From an uncultured bacterium (GTDB taxonomy: Bacteria; Verrucomicrobiota; Kiritimatiellia; CAIKKV01; CAIJXV01): a stretch of 64,000 nt of DNA. The position numbers were made by a program, and so were the translations under genes. This document shows positions 37,143 through 44,895 of this stretch, one piece after another. The notes beneath the pieces are model-generated. The model worked only from the letters and a program-made list of their open reading frames with translations, searched no databases and was not told the DNA's origin. The number at the start of each line of letters is the position of its first letter. Position 1 is the first letter of the stretch. Location of the stretch: contig CAIJXV010000086.1 of assembly GCA_903824675.1 (NCBI GenBank), forward strand, positions 1 to 64,000, read 5' to 3'.

Positions 37143-38228
37143 ATGACGACTCATCCTTACTATGCGATCATTATGGCTGGAGGGCGGGGGGAACGTTTCT
37201 GGCCGGCCAGCACCCGGACCCATCCTAAACAACTGTTGGACCTCTTCGACGGCAAGCCGTTGCTGGTCTCGGCGGTTGAACGCATTGAACCCCTGATTCC
37301 CCGCGAGCGTATCCTGATCATTACCAACGCCGACCTGGTCGAACCGATTCGCCAAGCCCTGCCCGGATTCCCGGTGCAGAATATCATCGGCGAACCTTTC
37401 GGTCGCGATACGGCCGCCGCTATAGCCTTGAGTTTGGCCATCGTCCGGGATCGTAGCCCAGATGCGGTCTTCACGGTTTTGACCGCCGACCACGTCATTC
37501 GCAAAGATGATGTATTTCGTCAAACCCTGGCACAAGGCTTGGATTATGCCTCCCGGCATCCGGTCCTGTTGACCATCGGAATTCCACCCCGTTATCCCAG
37601 CACGGGGTTTGGGTACATTGAAACCGGTGCCGCGATCCCTGATGTGGGGCCTATTCCTTGCCGACAGGCCCTCCGGTTCGTTGAAAAGCCAGATGCCGCC
37701 ACCGCCGAACGCTATCTCCAGAATGGTGCGTATTTCTGGAATTCCGGCATGTTCATCTGGTCGGTCGCCTCGATTGCTGAAGCCTTTCGCACACATCGAC
37801 CTCTGCTGGCCGCCATGGCGGATCGCCTGAGTGGGCACACGGCCGATGAAAACTTTGCCGTTCTCCTCGAACGCGAATATGCTGTTTTGGAGAAAATATC
37901 CATTGATTATGCGATCATGGAAAAAGCATCCAATATTCTGATGGCCGAATGTGCTTTCGAGTGGGATGATGTCGGTTCCTGGACTTCTCTGGCGAGTCAT
38001 TTTCCAGTGGATGAACAGGGGAATATCTCCATCGGAACGGTGGCGGCTCTGGATAGTTCAAGTTCGATCATCGTTTCGAAGAACCATATTACCGCCCTGA
38101 TGGGCGTAGACCACCTGGTGGTGGTCCAGGCTCCCGGGGTCACTTTGATCTGTGATCGTGAGAAGGCGCAGGATCTCAAGCGGCTTATCAGCCTGTTACG
38201 CGAAAAAGGTCTGGAACAATGCCTGTGA
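37143..38228 (+). CDS. manC: Mannose-1-phosphate guanylyltransferase
   Basis: 361 residues from ATG 37143, 2 nt after coaX; a GTG 6 codons upstream overlaps coaX and cannot be ruled out. The nucleotidyltransferase signature is IIMAGGRGERFWPAS, followed by TRTHPKQLLDLF, EPFGRDTAAAIAL, FVEKPD and YFWNSGMFIWS, which identify the GDP-mannose pyrophosphorylase family. It lacks the fused isomerase domain of bifunctional ManC/AlgA, so it makes GDP-mannose only. GDP-mannose feeds GDP-fucose, GDP-rhamnose or mannan glycans, in keeping with the polysaccharide exporter four genes upstream. Confidence 0.88.
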   Translation: MTTHPYYAIIMAGGRGERFWPASTRTHPKQLLDLFDGKPLLVSAVERIEPLIPRERILIITNADLVEPIRQALPGFPVQNIIGEPFGRDTAAAIALSLAIVRDRSPDAVFTVLTADHVIRKDDVFRQTLAQGLDYASRHPVLLTIGIPPRYPSTGFGYIETGAAIPDVGPIPCRQALRFVEKPDAATAERYLQNGAYFWNSGMFIWSVASIAEAFRTHRPLLAAMADRLSGHTADENFAVLLEREYAVLEKISIDYAIMEKASNILMAECAFEWDDVGSWTSLASHFPVDEQGNISIGTVAALDSSSSIIVSKNHITALMGVDHLVVVQAPGVTLICDREKAQDLKRLISLLREKGLEQCL

Positions 38229-38267
38229 CCATTCTTTTGAGGGAACTGGTTTGGAGAGTCAATCCGC

Positions 38268-38756
38268 ATGTCTAAAATTATCGGTATTGATTACGGCGAA
38301 AAACGCATCGGACTGGCTGTTTCAGATCCTTTGGGGATTTTCGCTATGCCGTTGACGACGCTGACCATCCCCGAAGCCTCGGCGGCTCCCGGCGCCGTCG
38401 CTCAAGCGCTGGCCCAAATCAACCCACCGCCCGATTTGATTATTGTCGGGTTGCCCATCAGCCTTAATGGAACGCAAGGCCCCATGTGTCAGAAGATCGT
38501 TAACTTCATCGATCGACTGAAAACCCGGGTGTCCATCCCGATTGAAACCCAGGATGAACGATTCACCACCAGCGGTGTCGAGCGAATGCTGGTCGCTGCC
38601 GATGTGCGACGTGATCGGCGAAAAGAAGTCCGTGACAAATTAGCGGCCCAATCCATTCTGCAAGCCTATCTCGATACCCGGGCCATGCGGGCGGCTGCTT
38701 CACTGAGAACTGAAGCCGAACAGACGGATGGGAGTGATGAATCTGACGCTTCCTAA
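38268..38756 (+). CDS. ruvX: Putative Holliday junction resolvase / pre-16S rRNA nuclease (RuvX/YqgF)
   Basis: 162 residues of the RNase H-like YqgF family. Motifs are IIGIDYGEKRIGLAVSD (first acidic residue), IVGLPISLNGTQG and TQDERFTT. E. coli YqgF is a nuclease that processes the 5' end of pre-16S rRNA; Holliday junction resolution was proposed from the fold. The C-terminal tail (ASLRTEAEQTDGSDES) is acidic and probably disordered. It overlaps the start of truA. Confidence 0.87.
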   Translation: MSKIIGIDYGEKRIGLAVSDPLGIFAMPLTTLTIPEASAAPGAVAQALAQINPPPDLIIVGLPISLNGTQGPMCQKIVNFIDRLKTRVSIPIETQDERFTTSGVERMLVAADVRRDRRKEVRDKLAAQSILQAYLDTRAMRAAASLRTEAEQTDGSDESDAS

Positions 38757-39510
38757 AACTGCGGGTGGGGGAGTGGTCCGTTATCGGATGATTGTCCAAT
38801 ATGACGGATTTGCCTACCACGGCTGGCAAATTCAGCCCGGGGATCTGACGGTACAGGAGGTTATTGAAAAAGTTCTGTGCCAGATTTGTTCCGAAAAGGT
38901 CAAGATCAATGGCAGTGGCCGAACGGATCAAGGGGTTCACGGCCATGGACAAGTGGCCCATTTCAACCTGTCACATCCCATCAATGTCGTTGGCATTCTG
39001 CGAGCCTTGAACGCTCTTTTGCCAGCCGATATCCGCATTCTTTCTCTCCGGAAGGCCCGACTTGATTTTCATGCCCGCCGGAGTGCGGTTAGTAAAGAGT
39101 ATCGATATTTCATTTGGAATGGTCCCTGTTTGCCGCCTTTTCTTGCGCGGTACCGGGCTCATGTGCGCAAGCCCCTGGATTTGAGCGCCATGCAGGATGC
39201 GGCCCGACGTTTGGTCGGAGAACATGATTTCGCCGCTTTCGCAGCCAACCCCAGCCGAGTGGTCGAAAGTACGGTTCGCAACCTGTCGATGCTCAAGGTC
39301 AGTCGCCGTGGATCAGAAATCGTCATTCGGGCTCGAAGCAATGGCTTTCTCTATCGCATGGTACGCAGTCTGGCTGGGTTCTTGATCAGGGTGGGGGAAG
39401 GGGAGGTGCCCCCGGAGCACGCGGACGAGATTCTCGCCTCCCGGACACGGACCGCGCGTGTTCCGACCGCCCATCCGCAGGGCCTTTTTCTCTGGAAAGT
39501 CTGGTATTGA
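38728..39510 (+). CDS. truA: tRNA pseudouridine synthase A
   Basis: 260 residues. The catalytic Asp lies in GSGRTDQGVHG, with MIVQYDGFAYHGWQ at the N-terminus and YRMVRSLAGFLI near the C-terminus. It converts U38-40 in tRNA anticodon arms to pseudouridine. The start at 38728 overlaps ruvX by 29 nt; the ATG at 38737 is an equal alternative, as neither has a well-spaced ribosome site. Conserved sequence begins around residue 20. Confidence 0.9.
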   Translation: MGVMNLTLPKTAGGGVVRYRMIVQYDGFAYHGWQIQPGDLTVQEVIEKVLCQICSEKVKINGSGRTDQGVHGHGQVAHFNLSHPINVVGILRALNALLPADIRILSLRKARLDFHARRSAVSKEYRYFIWNGPCLPPFLARYRAHVRKPLDLSAMQDAARRLVGEHDFAAFAANPSRVVESTVRNLSMLKVSRRGSEIVIRARSNGFLYRMVRSLAGFLIRVGEGEVPPEHADEILASRTRTARVPTAHPQGLFLWKVWY

Positions 39511-39556
39511 ATTGCTATAGTCACCCGTTCCAATGTGGTTCGAAAGGGATACCATC

Positions 39557-40276
39557 GTGACTAAACCCAAACCAGACATCGTGATCTTGCCGTCTCTGCT
39601 GGCAGCTGATTTCGGTCATCTTGAAGATGCCGCCCGCAAAGCCGAAGCCGCGGGTGCGGATGGGTTGCATCTGGACATCATGGATGGTCATTTCGTGCCC
39701 AATTTAAGCATGGGACCGGATGTTGTTAAAATGGCCCGGCGCTGTGTCCGCATTCCCCTGAGTGTGCACCTGATGATGTCCCGCCCCGACCGGTTCAATT
39801 TTATCGAACGATTTATAGACGCCGGTGCGGATCCCCTTCTGATCCACATCGAAGCTGAATGTGATATTCCTGATGCGCTTCGCCGGATTCGAACCGCAGG
39901 AGTCAAGCCCGGGTTGACGCTGAATCCCGATACTCCTGTTGAATCGATTGCCCAATATGTCGATTCCGTCGATGAGGTGCTTTGCATGAGTGTCCATCCG
40001 GGATACGGCGGGCAGAAATTTATGCCGTCTGTTCTCAATAAAATCCACCGACTGGCTCTTGCGGCCCATCGCCGCGAGAAACCCCAGTCTCTGTCCGTGG
40101 ATGGTGGAATCGATCTCAATACCGCAGTCCAGGTTTGTCGCCAGGGCGCGACGGTGCTGATTGCGGGAACCGCCTTGTTTGGCGCTCCCGATATGGCCCT
40201 CGCCATCCGCGAAATGCGGGATGCGGCTCGGGCAGCTTACAGCCAATTCACCCAAGAGGCCCAGACGTCGGTCTGA
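39557..40276 (+). CDS. rpe: Ribulose-phosphate 3-epimerase
   Basis: 239 residues, a TIM barrel. Motifs are ILPSLLAADFGHLED, GLHLDIMDGHFVPN with the metal-binding His and Asp, VHLMMSRPDRF, MSVHPGYGGQKF and VDGGIDLNTA. It interconverts ribulose-5-phosphate and xylulose-5-phosphate. I prefer GTG 39557, with AAAGGGA 7 nt upstream, over the ATG at 39533, which has no ribosome site. Only 4 nt separate it from lepA. Confidence 0.92.
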   Translation: MTKPKPDIVILPSLLAADFGHLEDAARKAEAAGADGLHLDIMDGHFVPNLSMGPDVVKMARRCVRIPLSVHLMMSRPDRFNFIERFIDAGADPLLIHIEAECDIPDALRRIRTAGVKPGLTLNPDTPVESIAQYVDSVDEVLCMSVHPGYGGQKFMPSVLNKIHRLALAAHRREKPQSLSVDGGIDLNTAVQVCRQGATVLIAGTALFGAPDMALAIREMRDAARAAYSQFTQEAQTSV

Positions 40277-40280
40277 TTCT

Positions 40281-42083
40281 ATGCAAACCATCGACCATAT
40301 TCGTAATTTCTGTATCATCGCTCATGTTGACCATGGCAAATCAACCCTGGCCGACCGCATGTTGCAATTAACCCATACGATTGAGGACCGCGTATTCCGG
40401 GATCAGGTCTTGGATGCCATGGATTTGGAGCGTGAGCGCGGCATAACGATCAAGTGCCACCCGGTGACCATGGTCTACAAGGCGCGCAATGGAAAAACCT
40501 ATGAGTTCAACCTGATCGATACGCCGGGACATGTGGACTTCACCTATGAGGTGTCCCGGAGCATGGCGGCCTGTGATGGCGCCATCCTGGTCGTCGATGC
40601 TGCCCAGGGCGTTGAAGCCCAGACTGTCGCCAATACGTATCTGGCCGTCGATAATAGCCTGGAAATTCTTCCCGTACTGAACAAGGTGGATCTGCCGAGC
40701 GCGGATGTCCCCGCCGTTACCCGTCAGATTGAAGAAATCCTCGCCTTGAGCATGGCCGATCACCTGGAGATCAGCGCCAAATCCGGGCTGGGGGTCGCTG
40801 AACTCCTCGAGGCGGTCGTCGTCCGTTTGCCTCCGCCGACAACGGATGAAACCAGTCCCTTGAGGGCCTTGATCTTCGATTCTATTTTTGATGCCTTTCG
40901 CGGGGTCATCACCTATATCCGGGTGGTCGATGGAACCATCAAGACCGGCGACCGGATCCGGTTGATGCGGGCGGGAATTGAAACTGAAATCAAGGAAATC
41001 GGGATTTTTAAACCCAAGCCGCTTCCGGTTCCCAGTCTTTCCGCCGGACAGGTCGGATACATTGTTGGAACGATCCGTGATCCGTCCGAAATCAAAATCG
41101 GCGACACCATCACCTCGATTCAAAAGCCTGCGAGCGTTGCCCTTCCTGGTTTCCGGGACGTCCGGCCCATGGTCTTTAGCGGAATTTATCCGGTTGATAC
41201 GAACGATTATGAGAAGTTGCGACAAAGCATCGACAAATTCCGGCTGAATGATTGCGCCTTTACCGTCCAGACCGAGTCCTCTGTGGCGCTCGGATTTGGA
41301 TTCCGTTGCGGCTTCCTCGGACTTCTACACTTGGAAATTGTCCAGGAACGCTTGCGGCGGGAATATGATGTCGACATCATCAGCACGTATCCCTCCGTGG
41401 TTTACCGGGTTTTCCTTTCGGACGGGAATATGATCGAGGTCGATAATCCCGTTAATCTGCCGGATACCACCAAGATTGACCATCTTGAGGAACCCATGAT
41501 CCGGGCTCACATCATCTGCAATAATGAACAAATTGGCGATGTAATGAAGCTGATCATGGATCGCCGCGGCGAAGTGGAAAAAACCGACACCTTAGATATC
41601 CGCCGGGTCATGCTCTCGGCCACCTTGCCGTTGAATGAGATACTGATCGATTTCCATGATTACCTCAAAAGCGTAACTCGCGGCTATGGTTCGATGGATT
41701 ACGAACTGACCGGGTATGTCAAAAGCGACTTGGTCAAAATGGATGTCCTTTTAAACGGCGAACCCGTTGATGCCTTTTCTTGTATCATCCATCGGGATAA
41801 GGCTGAATTCAAGGGGCGTCAATTGTGCAAGGCGCTTAAAGAGGTCATTCCGCCGCATATGTTTACCATCCCGGTTCAGGCCGCTATCAATAAAACCATT
41901 ATTGCGCGGGAAACCATCCGGGCCTTTCGCAAAGATGTGATCGCCAAATGTTACGGGGGTGATATCAGCCGCAAGCGCAAGTTGCTGGATCGCCAGAAAG
42001 AAGGCAAAAAACGGATGAAGCAAATCGGGAGCGTCAATGTTCCCCAGGAAGCTTTTGTTACGGTTCTGAAAGCCAACTCATGA
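40281..42083 (+). CDS. lepA: Elongation factor 4 (LepA)
   Basis: 600 residues, exactly the family size. The G domain has AHVDHGKSTLADRML, RERGITIK, DTPGHVDFTYE and the NKVD equivalent (VLNKVDLPSA). Domains II, III and V follow, then the LepA-specific C-terminal domain ending GKKRMKQIGSVNVPQ. It is a ribosome-binding GTPase that back-translocates or rescues stalled ribosomes. The start ATG 40281 has no obvious ribosome site, but conservation starts there. Its stop overlaps the lepB start (ATGA), the usual lepA-lepB pairing. Confidence 0.95.
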   Translation: MQTIDHIRNFCIIAHVDHGKSTLADRMLQLTHTIEDRVFRDQVLDAMDLERERGITIKCHPVTMVYKARNGKTYEFNLIDTPGHVDFTYEVSRSMAACDGAILVVDAAQGVEAQTVANTYLAVDNSLEILPVLNKVDLPSADVPAVTRQIEEILALSMADHLEISAKSGLGVAELLEAVVVRLPPPTTDETSPLRALIFDSIFDAFRGVITYIRVVDGTIKTGDRIRLMRAGIETEIKEIGIFKPKPLPVPSLSAGQVGYIVGTIRDPSEIKIGDTITSIQKPASVALPGFRDVRPMVFSGIYPVDTNDYEKLRQSIDKFRLNDCAFTVQTESSVALGFGFRCGFLGLLHLEIVQERLRREYDVDIISTYPSVVYRVFLSDGNMIEVDNPVNLPDTTKIDHLEEPMIRAHIICNNEQIGDVMKLIMDRRGEVEKTDTLDIRRVMLSATLPLNEILIDFHDYLKSVTRGYGSMDYELTGYVKSDLVKMDVLLNGEPVDAFSCIIHRDKAEFKGRQLCKALKEVIPPHMFTIPVQAAINKTIIARETIRAFRKDVIAKCYGGDISRKRKLLDRQKEGKKRMKQIGSVNVPQEAFVTVLKANS

Positions 42084-43192
42084 GTACACTCGGAACGGTC
42101 TGTCTTCAATGGTGGAATCGCCGGACAGCATCCAAACAGGCCCATGAGTTGTTACGTCACGCCCGCCATATTCGTGCCATGCGGTCCGATGTGGCCGCGC
42201 CGGAAGACCTTCGACTTTTATCCCAAGCCATCGCCCAACTGGCGACCTTGGATGACTCTGCGACGACCTCGGATTTCACAACTGCAGAAGAAAAAGTGAT
42301 GAGCGCCCTCAAGGCGGTCAATCCTCCGCGCTTCGCTCCCGGTTGGCGTGAAAATCTTGAAGTCTTGACCGTGGCCGTCGCCGTGGCGATGGCCTTCCGA
42401 ACCTACTTTATTCAGCCCTTCAAAATTCCGACAGGTTCAATGCAGCCCACACTCTATGGGATTCACTATCTGAAACAGGATGACGCTCAGTGGAGTGACC
42501 GGTGGCCTTTTAAAATAGTTCAGTGGATGGTTCGAGGTTCCTGGTTCCAGGAGTTTCCCGCCCGCGCAACCGGCGTTCTTCAAGGACCGTATTCCGAACC
42601 CGATAATGCGGGGAGCTGGATCTTTACGGTGGGGGGGGTGATTCACCGGATTCCACGCGACCTGCCCTTGCGCGGAATTCGCCCCGGCGATACCGTTTTT
42701 CAGGGACAAACTTTAGCCTGCGGGAAACGATATATTGGCGATCATATTTTCGTCGACAAAGTCCGCTGGAATTTTACCCAGCCCAAGCGCGGCGATGTTT
42801 CAGTTTTTAAAACCGATAACATCGATCCCATCGGCCGAGTCAAAACTCACTACATAAAACGACTCATCGGCTTGCCTGACGAAACTGTTTCAATCGAACC
42901 TCCGAGGATCCTGATTGACGGAAAGCAGGTTGAAGGGAATGCCGGTTTGGATCGGAATCAGATGCGGCTTCCAGGATACGCCGGATACGGGCTGACTGGC
43001 AATCCATCTGACCGCTTGGGACTTGCAGAACAGAAGTTGGTTCTGCATCAAGGGGAGTTCCTAATGATGGGTGACAACACCAAGAACAGCTTCGATGGCC
43101 GCTACTGGGGGCCTGTTCCACAAGACAATATGATGGGCCCGGCCGTGGTGGTTTATTGGCCGTTCTCCTCGCGCTGGGGGCGCATTCGTTAA
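42080..43192 (+). CDS. lepB: Signal peptidase I
   Basis: 370 residues. An N-terminal cytoplasmic stretch of about 90 residues precedes one transmembrane helix (LTVAVAVAMAFRTYFI) and the catalytic serine in IPTGSMQPTL. The general base Lys lies in THYIKRLIGLPDE, and the C-terminal MGDNTKNSFDGRYWGPV completes the S26 signature. An extra beta region (about residues 150-210) sits between the serine and lysine motifs. It removes signal peptides on the outer face of the inner membrane, and would serve the many exported proteins here. It ends the plus-strand block that begins at 24440. Confidence 0.93.
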   Translation: MSTLGTVCLQWWNRRTASKQAHELLRHARHIRAMRSDVAAPEDLRLLSQAIAQLATLDDSATTSDFTTAEEKVMSALKAVNPPRFAPGWRENLEVLTVAVAVAMAFRTYFIQPFKIPTGSMQPTLYGIHYLKQDDAQWSDRWPFKIVQWMVRGSWFQEFPARATGVLQGPYSEPDNAGSWIFTVGGVIHRIPRDLPLRGIRPGDTVFQGQTLACGKRYIGDHIFVDKVRWNFTQPKRGDVSVFKTDNIDPIGRVKTHYIKRLIGLPDETVSIEPPRILIDGKQVEGNAGLDRNQMRLPGYAGYGLTGNPSDRLGLAEQKLVLHQGEFLMMGDNTKNSFDGRYWGPVPQDNMMGPAVVVYWPFSSRWGRIR

Positions 43193-43501
43193 GAGGCCCA
43201 GCCCGAGTCTTTTCTCATTTCGCCCCGTTAGTTGATTAACAGCACTCCTTCTAGTAATTCATAAATCCAATAAAAAGAGCAACTTATGCCTTGTTCACAT
43301 CCCCCACCATCTTATCAACAACGTCGCATAATATATCTTATGTCAACCAGGCATTATCCCGGAATACCGGGGGGCCAAACGAATGGATTCACGCTGTCGC
43401 GCCTGTCTTGCCGATCCTGTGTCGGCCCAGCGCAAACCTGGCAAGCGTTTGAATGTTGTGAAAAACAAACTCAGGCTATACGGTGTATGGCTGACGAGCG
43501 A
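43193..43501. other. Convergent intergenic region, no gene recognised
   Basis: 309 bases between lepB (plus) and gspC (minus). The part around 43320-43350 is AT-rich (AATATATC). A small hairpin CCCGG-aata-CCGGG follows at about 43351-43364. No clear terminator T-run and no ORF with family features was seen. Confidence 0.4.
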
Positions 43502-44425
43502 CTACTGAAGCTGATAAATGAGTTTCTGATTCTGCCCGTTACGTTCAATGTCTAAGACGAAAACATTCATCCGATTATTAGTGAATTCGGAAATAAAAAA
43601 CTCTGCGCGTCGACGGTTCGACATGGACATTCCGTTGACCTTTTGAACCTGATCACTTTCCTTTAATCCAACATCGCGGAAAAACTCAGCCTCGCCTTGG
43701 GTCTCCAGCTGATATCCTTGAATCCGTTTACGGTCATCGTAAATCGGTTTGAGTGAATCAAATAATTGCGCCATGCGAATTGAATCCTCGGTAACGGACT
43801 TGGCGTAATCCATCAGCGCCTCCCGTTTAAAAACCCACCGGTAATCTGACATTTGGGAACCGAATCGATTCGTGGCGATGGCGGTCTCCGCACCCGTTGC
43901 CGAATTAGTGACTCTTCCGTCACCTTGCGCGGCTGTCGGATCGATCGAACTCGTCATTAAGCTCAACCAAATTTCTTCACGAGTTCCGCCCCGAATCAGA
44001 ACCACATGATCGGTGTAAATGGATTCCACGCGGACATCGTCCCAAACATCCCCTTCGGACACGATCCGCTGATCCCGCTTTCGAGTATCGTCCAAAACAG
44101 CATGCCGAGTCTGGCGACCATGGTCATCATCATTGAAAAAAGTTCCGGCCAGTCGGTAGGGCGAGGTCGGTGCCACCGGTGATTTGCTCTCTGTCCCCCC
44201 ACCCTCGGAGGCCAGGAAGACTCCCCACGCCATCGACGTCGAAGTTATTCCGTCCGACCAGGGGGTGGGAGTTTCAATGTTTTTTGGCAAGGGATGCAAG
44301 ACGGGCCCAGAGGATTTATGCAACTTCACGTGTTGCATCCCAAATAGAAGTGCAAGGACCATCAGGAACGCCAGGAGCGACAGGATTACATATCGGGGCC
44401 AATAAATAGGAAAGGTGGAGGTCAT
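43502..44425 (-). CDS. gspC: Type II secretion system protein C (inner-membrane clamp)
   Basis: 307 residues. A short cytoplasmic N-terminus is followed by one helix (about 12-33, VILSLLAFLMVLALLFGMQ). The periplasmic homology region has YRLAGTFFND, and a C-terminal PDZ-like domain has FFRDVGLKESDQVQKVNGM. GspC links the secretin GspD to the inner-membrane platform. The assignment rests on this domain order and on the presence of gspDEF about 12 kb away on the same strand. The ATG at 44425 lies inside the 3' end of rnpB and has no Shine-Dalgarno; the next in-frame ATG (44362) would cut the helix. Confidence 0.75.
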   Translation of the reverse strand: MTSTFPIYWPRYVILSLLAFLMVLALLFGMQHVKLHKSSGPVLHPLPKNIETPTPWSDGITSTSMAWGVFLASEGGGTESKSPVAPTSPYRLAGTFFNDDDHGRQTRHAVLDDTRKRDQRIVSEGDVWDDVRVESIYTDHVVLIRGGTREEIWLSLMTSSIDPTAAQGDGRVTNSATGAETAIATNRFGSQMSDYRWVFKREALMDYAKSVTEDSIRMAQLFDSLKPIYDDRKRIQGYQLETQGEAEFFRDVGLKESDQVQKVNGMSMSNRRRAEFFISEFTNNRMNVFVLDIERNGQNQKLIYQLQ

Positions 44426-44766
44426 AAGCCGGATTTTGTTTCTAATCGGTCATTTATCTATGCGATCAACCCGGAACTGCCCCGCTTGCGCGAGCTGAGA
44501 CGGGCCGCCTCAACAGTTCCCTATTTGATCTTGCTCCGGATGGGGTTTGCCTTGCAACGCTCATCTCTGAAACGTTCGGTGGTCTCTTGCACCGCCTTTT
44601 CACCCTTACCGCAGAGGCGAACCCCTGCGGCGGTCTGTTTCTGTGGCACTTTCCATACCCTCCGCTTACCAGAGAGCTTCCCGGAATAAACCGGGACATC
44701 CCGCCCTACGGAGTCCGGACTTTCCTCCCCGGCTTGCGCCGGAGCGACCAATCGCCTCCACCTTTC
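44410..44766 (-). ncRNA. rnpB: RNase P RNA, bacterial type A
   Basis: On the minus strand the conserved P4 block GAGGAAAGTCCGGACTCC lies at 44711-44728, and the 3' block around GAAACAAAATCCGGCTTA at about 44426-44444. The outermost 12 nt at each end, GAAAGGTGGAGG (44766-44755) and CCTCCACCTTTC (44421-44410), are perfectly complementary and form helix P1. This sets the ends within a few nt and gives about 357 nt, normal for type A. It is the catalytic RNA that trims tRNA 5' leaders. A consensus-like promoter sits immediately upstream. The 3' end overlaps the start codon of gspC. Confidence 0.93.
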
Positions 44767-44772
44767 GTTAAA

Positions 44773-44802
44773 ACTATACTGAATTAACAAGGCTGCCGTC
44801 AA
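44773..44802 (-). promoter_or_regulatory. Sigma70 promoter of rnpB
   Basis: Read on the minus strand: TTGACG (44802-44797), 18 nt, TATAGT (44778-44773), then 6 nt to the G that begins helix P1. Spacing and position agree with a start exactly at the mature 5' end. Confidence 0.75.
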
Positions 44803-44895
44803 ATTCTCTATCTTTTTTTCACAAACCATCCATCTCAGCCCGACGACGGATTTTGTCGGCTTGAGATTCTCTCCGCTTTACGGTAATTAGAAGGG

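Noticed and set aside
37125-37143. GTG start for manC overlapping coaX
   Set aside because: No better ribosome site than ATG 37143, and conservation starts at residue 7 of the longer form; kept only as an alternative.
36945-38000. 351-codon minus-strand ORF
   Set aside because: Antisense shadow of coaX and manC, both clearly identified.
44425-44895. Protein-coding ORFs over the rnpB region (77 to 102 codons)
   Set aside because: The region is explained by RNase P RNA, with P4, the 3' conserved block and a perfect P1 helix; the ORFs have no family features.
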